A stretch of DNA of 64,000 bases from Schlesneria sp. (lineage in GTDB: Bacteria > Planctomycetota > Planctomycetia > Planctomycetales > Planctomycetaceae), in contig JAQGHU010000077.1 in the NCBI GenBank assembly GCA_028291515.1, positions 62,001 through 126,000 of the forward strand. The letters run 5' to 3'. Below are positions 56,974 to 64,000 of this stretch, in pieces; position 1 is the first letter of the stretch; each line of letters begins with the position of its first letter. The notes below the pieces were generated by a model. That model was given only the letters and a program-made list of their open reading frames with translations. It was not told the origin of the DNA and searched no databases. A program made the position numbers and the translations under genes.

Positions 56974-57735
56974 TCATGCGATTGACTTCTGATAGCCCTT
57001 CACCGCAGACGCGATCTGTTTCACGAGTTCGTGAGCACGTGAGGCCGGGGCGCCTGTGTATTTGGCGAGGTGAATCATTGTCACCAGTTCGCGGACCCAG
57101 GCGACGGTGGCCATCAGGTCGTCGAGCATGGAGCGGCGAAGCTGTTTCAGGCGGGTGATGTTCTCTGCTCGAATCTTTTCATGCTCGGCTGACCTGGAGT
57201 GAGTCGCTTGCTCTTCAAGGACGGCTGCCGCCGGCTGTTCTCCTGCGGCGGATGTGGTTGAGGGTGACGGTGTCTCGATGGGTTGCATGACGGCGGAGGC
57301 TTGGAGCGCGATTGCTGGCGGTTCGATCAAGGTCTGGGCGAGAAGTTTGTCCAGTTCCCGAATGTGATTGGCTTGCTGTCGCCAGGCGGATTTGAGTTCG
57401 GCGATGTGGAGTCGCTCTTCGGCCAGGACATTTTCGGCCCAGCCATTCAGGCTTTGAAGAGCCGCATCAAGTTCACGTTCGACCTGCGTAATGGCCAGTG
57501 CCATAGCGTCGTTCATACGGGTTGAACCAACCGCAGGAAGAGGGCTGGTCACTGAGGCAAACGAATCGGATCGACTGGCCAAGAGGATCGGAAGATAGAT
57601 GGGCCAGAAGAAAGGGGCACTCAAGATCTGAAAAAGATCGGTTGCTTTGCTGCGTGAGTCGCTGCGCAGCCAGAGTGCGGCGGCGACTCCGATGCCGATC
57701 AGCAAGTAAAAGCAGAATGTCATCTCGGGGTTCAT
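56974..57735 (-). CDS. Membrane-anchored coiled-coil protein of unknown function
   Basis: I recognise no family. The 253-residue product begins with one or two membrane segments (MTFCFYLLIGIGVAAALWL and FFWPIYLPILLA, residues 5-55). Two helical, coiled-coil-like regions follow (VERELDAALQSLNGWAENVL and IRAENITRLKQLRRSMLDDL), separated by a Pro/Ala/Ser linker. It is the last of three genes on the minus strand with short spacing (39 bases to the gene before it), all for membrane proteins. Start ATG 57735 is chosen over 57753. Confidence 0.6.
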   Translation of the reverse strand: MNPEMTFCFYLLIGIGVAAALWLRSDSRSKATDLFQILSAPFFWPIYLPILLASRSDSFASVTSPLPAVGSTRMNDAMALAITQVERELDAALQSLNGWAENVLAEERLHIAELKSAWRQQANHIRELDKLLAQTLIEPPAIALQASAVMQPIETPSPSTTSAAGEQPAAAVLEEQATHSRSAEHEKIRAENITRLKQLRRSMLDDLMATVAWVRELVTMIHLAKYTGAPASRAHELVKQIASAVKGYQKSIA

Positions 57736-57774
57736 GATGATGGCCCGTCGCAACGTACGATTCGGAGCGGTGAC

Positions 57775-58653
57775 TTACCCCTGCAGTCGCTGCCAGAGTG
57801 TGAAGATCAGGACGGGCGAGACCGCCGAATAGACGCCGCACCACGAGATGACCAGCCGTTGCAGGAAACACTGGCGGTGAAGTTTCTGTTCAGGCTTCAT
57901 GGTGTCTGTGAGCATCGAGAGACCTCGATAAAGGGAATAGGTTCCCGATAGGCCGGCGATGAATGGGAGGAGCAATCCAAGCAGCAGCACCGCATCTCGC
58001 GAGAGAACCGGCAATGAGAAGATCGCAATGGCCAGGCCGAGCGCGGCATAGATCGGGATGATTCCGATCAACGTGATCGCGGCGACCGCCTTCGATTTGA
58101 CAGCATGCGTGACCACATCGAGCATCGTCATGCGAACTCCGGCCAGTAGGCCGTAGAAGTACAGACTTGGCAGGCAGATTCCTGTCGCGGCGATTAGGCC
58201 GATGGCATAGGCAGCGATCAGGCGAAAGGCGTCGCCATTCAGCCATGGCGTCCAGAACGTCGCGGTGTCGTGGCGTTCAAACTGAATCAGCCATGGGTGT
58301 GATGTTGCCAGTGACTGCTCGATGGGTGTCAGGTGTGGCCAGACTCCCGCCGCGCTAAGCACCAGCGTCATGGCGACGCCGAAAATTGTGAACGCGACCA
58401 GCGATGTCGCCAGCAGTCGCGGAAGCATCTGGACTTGTTGCCCTGTTTCGCGAATCATTCGATCGAGTCGCACTGGGTCTTTCAGGATCAATTCCGTCAG
58501 TGGAAATGGTCCGAGGTCCTCCGTCGTTGCAGCCGTTTCATCCTCGACGCTGAATGCGTCATCGGTGACATCGAGTCCCTCGACATCTTCGGGTTCGTCA
58601 AACTTCCGTCGCAACGATTCCAGCACGCGATAGTCCATCTGATGCCCTATCAT
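57775..58653 (-). CDS. Integral membrane protein of unknown function, second of an operon
   Basis: The 292-residue product has a cytoplasmic acidic N-terminus (about 80 residues) and five or so membrane helices. Its segment GICLPSLYFYGLLAGVRMTM, followed by AAITLIGIIPIYAALGLAIA, aligns by eye with GIPLPALYILNSQSGSKLRA and MLASIPINWFFTVA of the gene just upstream. The two may be distant paralogues, broadly similar to Yip1-type helical bundles. The start overlaps the upstream stop by ATGA (58650-58653), which shows translational coupling. Confidence 0.6.
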   Translation of the reverse strand: MIGHQMDYRVLESLRRKFDEPEDVEGLDVTDDAFSVEDETAATTEDLGPFPLTELILKDPVRLDRMIRETGQQVQMLPRLLATSLVAFTIFGVAMTLVLSAAGVWPHLTPIEQSLATSHPWLIQFERHDTATFWTPWLNGDAFRLIAAYAIGLIAATGICLPSLYFYGLLAGVRMTMLDVVTHAVKSKAVAAITLIGIIPIYAALGLAIAIFSLPVLSRDAVLLLGLLLPFIAGLSGTYSLYRGLSMLTDTMKPEQKLHRQCFLQRLVISWCGVYSAVSPVLIFTLWQRLQG

Positions 58654-59243
58654 GCAAATTGAAACAGGCCGAAAAAGTAGAACAGTTCGGATCCGATCGT
58701 GCCGACGATCAGCAGCCACCATAGTGGTGTGACATCGCGTTGTGGTTCCAGGCGACGCATGACTCGATGGAAGACATCAGTCATTGCGATACCCACGCCC
58801 GCGAAGACGGTCAGATTCACCAGTAGGATGAAGCCAGGTGATGGTATGGCAACGGTGAAGAACCAGTTGATCGGAATCGAGGCCAGCATGGCCAGGCCAC
58901 CCCAACTGGTCGTGACCAATGCGGCCAACAGTGTGCTGCTGGCCCGGAGTTTTGAGCCTGACTGGCTGTTCAGAATATAGAGTGCGGGCAGAGGAATTCC
59001 CCAGGCTAAGCCCGCTCCAAGCGTGCATGCCAGTCCCTTCTTGATGACATCGTGGACATCACCACTCAGCCCCATCGTCATGCCGTACGCCATGGTGCCG
59101 AGGATCGCGGTCGCCATCAGCGCTCCCCAGACCCACGAGGGGTACTGCACCTGTTTCGCATCCCAACGAGCCGCAAATTCTTCGGGCTCTCGCAATGCCA
59201 GAGCCACGTGGGCCACTCCTGATTGCAACTGTTCACGAATCAT
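58650..59243 (-). CDS. Integral membrane protein of unknown function, first of an operon
   Basis: The 197-residue product has about five predicted helices (WGALMATAILGTMAYGMTMG, GLACTLGAGLAWGIPLPALY, LLAALVTTSWGGLAMLASIP, FILLVNLTVFAGVGIA, WLLIVGTIGSELFYFFGLFQ). No catalytic motif is seen. Start ATG 59243 has AGGGGATC upstream; the longer frame to 59336 has no support. It heads the three-gene membrane operon and shares a core motif with the following gene. Confidence 0.65.
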   Translation of the reverse strand: MIREQLQSGVAHVALALREPEEFAARWDAKQVQYPSWVWGALMATAILGTMAYGMTMGLSGDVHDVIKKGLACTLGAGLAWGIPLPALYILNSQSGSKLRASSTLLAALVTTSWGGLAMLASIPINWFFTVAIPSPGFILLVNLTVFAGVGIAMTDVFHRVMRRLEPQRDVTPLWWLLIVGTIGSELFYFFGLFQFA

Positions 59244-59784
59244 GAAAGATCCCCTGGTCAGGTCTGAGATGAAGCAATCGATGTGGTTGACGAGAGAACG
59301 ACCGCTGGCTGGAACAAGAATTAACTGAGGGGTCACTGATTTTCAGCGGCTCGGGCTAGTCGCGGATCGGCTTGACCACTGGGCATTGCAGCGAGACCCG
59401 CGATTCGGCACGATCAATTTCAGGCTTCCATTGCGGGCGAATTCGGCCATCGATACAACAAGCCGGCCCTTCAGTAACCCAACCGACTAACTAGGAGGCG
59501 AGGATATTCAACTCACGTATAAGTCGGTCGAATTGCCAGGAGGGCAGGATCAACAAGAAAGAAATGGAGTTCGTCAATGACGGCAGCTCGGCGGCGACGC
59601 TCACTGATGAGATCGATAAAGAAGAAACGTTGATGGTAGATTCAATTGATTGAACCGCGCCAACCATCGATCGGGCCGATACAAATAGTGGCGGTCTGCT
59701 TGAGGGAGGTCGTCCCGATGAGAGCTGCTGGCGATTGCCGACCGGGTTGGCGGCAGGTCGTGAAAGCGACGGAAAGATCGATCG
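59244..59784. other. Divergent gene-free spacer
   Basis: 541 bases between the leftward membrane operon and the rightward hybrid kinase. A 29-codon frame (59564-59653) on the plus strand is the only small candidate and lacks a good ribosome site. No clear promoter was identified. Confidence 0.45.
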
Positions 59785-62700
59785 ATGGGCCCGTTTCTTC
59801 TGCTCAATGCTTCGTTGGTCGGCTTCTTCGGTTTTGCTGCGGTCTACCATTTGATTCTCTGGGCATCGTCGCGGCGCGAGACTCTGCTGGCCGTGTTCAG
59901 TGTGGATTGCGCGTTGCGAGCTGTCTCTTGTGGCGTGGCGATGGGACTTGCTACGTCCACAACAGTTGCCGAGGCCCAGGGTAATCTTTACGGGCGAATT
60001 GCCTTCGGTCTGCTGATTCTGCTGACGTGGCTCTGGAGCGTTTCGCTGATTGCCGAGGTTCAGGCTCGCTGGTTCATGTGGCCGGTCACAGTTGGGATCT
60101 TGCTCGTTTTCTTGCTGCACATGTTTGTCGTGCCTCTGAATGCCACCGTTGTTTCCGTCAGTGAATTCCGATTGTTCTGGGGCGAGACGATCTCCAATCC
60201 GAAACTCGGGTTACCGGGATGGTGGATCGGTCCCCTCTCACTGCTGGCGATTTCGCTCGAAATCTTCGCCATGTATTGCGGCAGCCGCCTCTGGAAGCGG
60301 GACCGCACGGCAGCGGGACTGATTTTTCTGGCCGCCGGTGCGCTCATGATGCTGCATGTCACAGATGTCTTGAGAGTGCGAGGTCTTCTTGAGCTTCCGT
60401 TCATCGGAGTTATTGGTCAGGTGATTTGGGCTGGAATGATCGGATTGGTGATCGGCCGCAGGAACAGCCGCATGCGTCAAGCCGTTGTCGCAAGTGAGCA
60501 GCGGTTCCGCGGGATCTTCGATCAGACCCTGCAGTTCATCGGGTTGATTGGCACAGACGGGCGGGTCATCGAAGCGAATCGCACGGCACTCGAATTTGTG
60601 GGAATTCAGGCCGACGATGTGATCGGCAAACTCTTCTGGGAAACACCATGGTGGTCGCATTCGCCAGAGCTACAGAATCGACTGCGTCAGGCGATTCGGG
60701 ATGCCGCAGAGGGTCACATGGTGCGATTCGAAGCCGAGCACCCCCGGGCCGATGGGGGCGTGGCTTATATTGACTTCTCGCTAAAGCCACTCCGGAACGA
60801 ACGTGGCGAAGTCAGTCTGCTGATCCCTGAGGGGCGAGACATCACCGAACGCAGGCTGTCGGAAGACGCCCTTCAGCGCCGCGTCACAGAATTGACGATC
60901 CTCAGCCAAATTGGGGTGATTTGTTCTGAAGCGAGCAACGCCGATGTAGTGCTGGAACGAGTCACCCCGGTCATTGCGGGGATCGGGTTTTCACACAACT
61001 GCGGATTTTCAATGCTGGATCCGCTGCGTAACATCCTTGTCACACACCCCTCCTTCATCATGTCCGATCCAACAGTTGGAAGGCCCGACAAGCCGCTGGG
61101 GGCAGCCATCACTGGCGAGATTGCAATCACCGGAACACCTCGTCGAGTGCGTGACGTTAGCAAGGAACCTGGCTATGTGTCTGCCGATCCGCGTACGCGA
61201 TCGAAGCTGTGCTTGCCCATGCGCATTGGAACGAACGTGGTGGGTGTATTGAATGTCGAGAGTGAGGATCTGGACGCCTTCACGGCCGCGGACGAACAGC
61301 TCTTGAGCACCGTTGTGGATATCGTCGGCAATGCGGTGGAGCGGTTGCGGGCTCAGGACAAGATCCGCGAGAATCAGCAATTCCTAAGTTCGGTCTCTCA
61401 GGCGTTTCCGAACTGGATCTACATTTTTGACTTTGATGCAATGGGCATTGCCTACTCGAATCGCTCGATCTTGGGAGACCTGGGTTACCCTTCGAGAGCA
61501 CCATCCGATCAAGGGTCGCTGGAGACGTTCGCGGCACACATGCCGCCGGAAGAGATGCCCCATCTCGCGCGACTGCTTGAGGAGTGGCAGGCTCTTCCTG
61601 ATGGTGAACTCCGCGACGACAAATACTACCTCTCCCATGCGGATGGCACGATTCATTCGTTTGAAGGTCGCGAAATCGTCTTTGCGCGTCGTGCCGATGG
61701 ATCGGTGCGTCAGGTGCTCGGTGCCCTTTCCGACATTACGATGCGGGATCAGGCGGAGCAATTGCTAAGGCAAAGTGAGCAGCGATTTGCCCAGTTCATG
61801 TTGCATCTGCCGGGACTTGCCTGGATCAAAGACGCGCACGGGCGGTACGTTTATGCCAACGATGCCGCTGAGAAAGTCTTTCGGATGCCGAGGGAACAAC
61901 TCTACGGCAAGACCGACGATGAAGTCTTTCCGCAAGAGACGGCGGCACAATTCAAGGAAGGTGACCGCCAGGCCTTAGTCAGCGAAACAGGAGTCCAGAC
62001 AATCGAGAGTCTGGAACACGATGACGGAGTTGTTCATCACGCGATCGTCAGCAAGTTTGCGCTGCCCTATTCAAACGGCAAGCCAACGCCAGTCGGTGGA
62101 ATTGCGATCGATATCACTGAACGGAGACGTGCAGAGGAAACGTTGCGGGAGAGCGAAGAACGATTCCGAGCGCTCGTGGAGCATGGTTTTGAGGGAATCA
62201 ATATCGTCGACCGCCAGGGCATCCTGGTGTATGCCGGTCCTGGAAACAAATCGGTGCTGGGGTACTCAGCGGAAGAAGTGAATGGTCGCAGCACTTTCGA
62301 GACGATCCATCCCGACGATTTGCCGAAGGCACACGCTGCCTGGCATCAGATTTTGCAAAATCCAGAGCAAATCTTCCAGCCGGCTCTCCGGTTGCGGCAT
62401 CAGGATGGATCGTGGCATTGGATGGAGGTGAGTGCGTGCAATCTGCTGCATCATCCTGCCGTCAGCGGGATCGTGGTGAACTGGCGTGACATCACGCAAC
62501 GCAAATTCGCTGAAGACAAACTGTACGAAAGCGAAGAACGCAAGGCGGCCATTTTCGAGAGTGCGCTCGATGCCCTGATCACCATTGATCAGGAAGGTAA
62601 AGTCATCGAATGGAACCCAGCAGCGGAAAGAATTTTTGGATATACGTCGCAGCAGGCCATCGGTCGAGAGATGGCCGAACTCGTTATCCCCCCTAAATCG

Positions 62701-64000
62701 CGCGAGGCGCACAGGCAAGGTATGGAGGAGTTTCGCGGAACAGGAGAAGGAACTGTTCTTCGCAAGCTGGTCGAGTTGACCGCGCTTCATGCGGACGGGA
62801 CAGAGTTCCCCGCGGAAATCTATATCACACCGATCCGAACCCAATCACCGTCATTTAGCGGCTTTATCCGTGATATTACCGATCGCAAGCTGGCGGAAGA
62901 AGAACGCCGGAAGTTAGAGGCTCAGATCCTGCATGGCCAGAAGCTGGAAAGTCTGGGAGTCCTGGCTGGCGGTGTCGCCCACGACTTCAACAACCTGCTG
63001 ACTGTGGTGCTGGGGAATGCCAGTTTGGCGCTGATGCACACTTCTGAGGAATCTCCCGCGTGTTCAATGCTACGCGAGATCGAACACGCAGCCGAACGTG
63101 CCGCCGATTTGACCAAGCAGATGCTCGCCTATTCCGGGAAAGGCAAGTTCGAGATTCAGGCTTTGCGACTGGACGCCTTAGTTCAAGAGATGGCCAAGCT
63201 GCTAAAGACTGTCGTTTCCAAAAAGGCCACGATTGTTCTTGACCTCAAGGCAGCCACGATCGAAGGAGATCCCACACAGATCCGCCAGGTTGTCATGAAC
63301 TTGATCATCAATGCGTCAGATGCACTTGAGGGCCACATTGGTGCGATTCAGGTTCGCACAGGCAAGCTTCAAGCGAACGCGGACGACCTCCTCTCACCCT
63401 ATTTGCCTGAAGTCCTTCCCGCAGGCGCATATGCCTATCTGGAAGTCGAAGACGCGGGCCAGGGGATGACAGAAGAGACCCAGGCTAGAATCTTCGACCC
63501 GTTTTTCACCACGAAATTTACGGGGCGCGGCCTCGGACTGGCGGCAGTCCTGGGGATCGTCCGCGCGCATCGAGGCACGATCAAAGTGGACAGCGAGCCA
63601 GGCCGCGGAACACTCTTCAAATTGCTTTTCCCTTGTACTGATGAAGCTCCGGAGGCTCGATCTGATGTCAAAAATGGCACCGTTCCGCAGCCGGGAAACG
63701 GGACCGTTCTAGTCATCGACGATGAGCGGATTATCAATATGTTCGTCCAGCGTGCGCTCGCCAGCGCAGGCTATCAAGTTCTGGCGGCCGAGGACGGCCT
63801 GGAAGGACTGGAGATCCTGCGAGAGCACTTTCAGGAGATCGTCGCAATTCTCCTGGATCTGACGATGCCGCGCATGGATGGGTTGGAGGTCATGCGTGAA
63901 CTAAGCCACTTGGCACCGGACATTCCAGTGCTGGTGATGAGTGGCTACAGCGAGCAGGAGGTCTCGATACGTTGCGAAGGGACTGGTGTGCGCGGATTTA
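59785..64000 (+). CDS. Membrane-anchored hybrid histidine kinase (PAS/GAF), truncated by the window end
   Basis: The frame runs from ATG 59785 (GGAAAG eight bases upstream) off the right edge; 1405 residues are visible. The N-terminal 220 residues are a membrane domain of about seven helices. Then come a PAS domain (residues 232-358), a GAF domain (about 366-525), four more PAS domains (signatures DITMRDQ, DITERRR, DITQRKF, DITDRKL), the H-box GGVAHDFNN with His1066, and an HATPase domain (NLIINASDALE, DAGQGM, GRGLGLAAV). The receiver domain, with phospho-acceptor Asp1358 in LLDLTMPRMDG, is cut near its end. It is a second large hybrid kinase, similar in its catalytic core to the one at 573-4208. 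Confidence 0.9.
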   Translation, partial: MGPFLLLNASLVGFFGFAAVYHLILWASSRRETLLAVFSVDCALRAVSCGVAMGLATSTTVAEAQGNLYGRIAFGLLILLTWLWSVSLIAEVQARWFMWPVTVGILLVFLLHMFVVPLNATVVSVSEFRLFWGETISNPKLGLPGWWIGPLSLLAISLEIFAMYCGSRLWKRDRTAAGLIFLAAGALMMLHVTDVLRVRGLLELPFIGVIGQVIWAGMIGLVIGRRNSRMRQAVVASEQRFRGIFDQTLQFIGLIGTDGRVIEANRTALEFVGIQADDVIGKLFWETPWWSHSPELQNRLRQAIRDAAEGHMVRFEAEHPRADGGVAYIDFSLKPLRNERGEVSLLIPEGRDITERRLSEDALQRRVTELTILSQIGVICSEASNADVVLERVTPVIAGIGFSHNCGFSMLDPLRNILVTHPSFIMSDPTVGRPDKPLGAAITGEIAITGTPRRVRDVSKEPGYVSADPRTRSKLCLPMRIGTNVVGVLNVESEDLDAFTAADEQLLSTVVDIVGNAVERLRAQDKIRENQQFLSSVSQAFPNWIYIFDFDAMGIAYSNRSILGDLGYPSRAPSDQGSLETFAAHMPPEEMPHLARLLEEWQALPDGELRDDKYYLSHADGTIHSFEGREIVFARRADGSVRQVLGALSDITMRDQAEQLLRQSEQRFAQFMLHLPGLAWIKDAHGRYVYANDAAEKVFRMPREQLYGKTDDEVFPQETAAQFKEGDRQALVSETGVQTIESLEHDDGVVHHAIVSKFALPYSNGKPTPVGGIAIDITERRRAEETLRESEERFRALVEHGFEGINIVDRQGILVYAGPGNKSVLGYSAEEVNGRSTFETIHPDDLPKAHAAWHQILQNPEQIFQPALRLRHQDGSWHWMEVSACNLLHHPAVSGIVVNWRDITQRKFAEDKLYESEERKAAIFESALDALITIDQEGKVIEWNPAAERIFGYTSQQAIGREMAELVIPPKSREAHRQGMEEFRGTGEGTVLRKLVELTALHADGTEFPAEIYITPIRTQSPSFSGFIRDITDRKLAEEERRKLEAQILHGQKLESLGVLAGGVAHDFNNLLTVVLGNASLALMHTSEESPACSMLREIEHAAERAADLTKQMLAYSGKGKFEIQALRLDALVQEMAKLLKTVVSKKATIVLDLKAATIEGDPTQIRQVVMNLIINASDALEGHIGAIQVRTGKLQANADDLLSPYLPEVLPAGAYAYLEVEDAGQGMTEETQARIFDPFFTTKFTGRGLGLAAVLGIVRAHRGTIKVDSEPGRGTLFKLLFPCTDEAPEARSDVKNGTVPQPGNGTVLVIDDERIINMFVQRALASAGYQVLAAEDGLEGLEILREHFQEIVAILLDLTMPRMDGLEVMRELSHLAPDIPVLVMSGYSEQEVSIRCEGTGVRGF

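Noticed and set aside
59564-59653. 29-codon acidic open frame upstream of the second kinase
   Set aside because: No clear ribosome site and too short to judge without comparison.
59491-60404. Open frames opposite the start of the second kinase
   Set aside because: They overlap the well-supported membrane domain of the kinase and resemble no family.

Overview
The window looks like a chromosomal segment of a planctomycete. I infer this from gene families typical of that phylum: a DUF1501 protein with a Tat-like leader, a DUF1559 pilin-like protein followed by a small lipoprotein, a TIGR03067-type secreted protein, a multi-CxxCH cytochrome with a PA14 domain next to a beta-propeller dehydrogenase-like protein, and a Gly/Tyr-rich secreted protein. 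A Schlesneria-like member of Planctomycetaceae is a reasonable guess, but the sequence alone does not fix the genus.

Layout. 1-4.2 kb: tRNA-Arg(CCT) and a seven-PAS hybrid histidine kinase. 4.5-9.6 kb: two GIY-YIG proteins, a TIGR03067-like secreted protein, a cupin gene diverging from a D-2-hydroxyacid dehydrogenase with two matching palindromes between them, and a coiled-coil protein. 9.6-12.8 kb: a REP-like palindrome pair, a lipoprotein and a DUF1501 protein. 13.0-28.1 kb: a complete 14-gene nuoA-N operon for respiratory complex I, in canonical order. 28.1-29.1 kb: a gene-free spacer with a 143-bp inverted-repeat element. 29.1-34.5 kb: a KdgK-type sugar kinase, an enhancer-binding-protein-like regulator without the GAFTGA loop, tRNA-Ser(GCT), and a glycosyltransferase coupled to a protein of unknown function. 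34.8-43.7 kb: envelope proteins, an RluD-type pseudouridine synthase, a second REP-like pair, and the dehydrogenase/cytochrome pair.

43.8-49.2 kb holds the most interesting locus, a retron. An ARM/HEAT-like repeat protein overlaps a winged-helix/SWIM zinc-finger protein by ATGA. About 50 bases later comes a 245-nt region with the architecture of a retron msr-msd RNA: a 23-bp interrupted a1/a2 stem at its ends, a short msr-like hairpin, and a 109-nt msd-like hairpin. A reverse transcriptase follows, with the retron signature motifs NAxxH, YADD and VTG. This gene set matches what I recall as type XIII retrons (ARM + WHSWIM + RT). The non-coding RNA boundaries given here are my own reading of the sequence.

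49.5-64 kb: DUF1559 protein, small lipoprotein, GspF-like and GspG-like type II secretion/pilus proteins, a secreted HExxH peptidase-like protein, glutamine-dependent asparagine synthase, a three-gene membrane-protein operon, and a second very large hybrid kinase that runs off the right edge. Start codons were moved from the longest open frame wherever a ribosome binding site, signal peptide or overlap with a neighbour argued for it.
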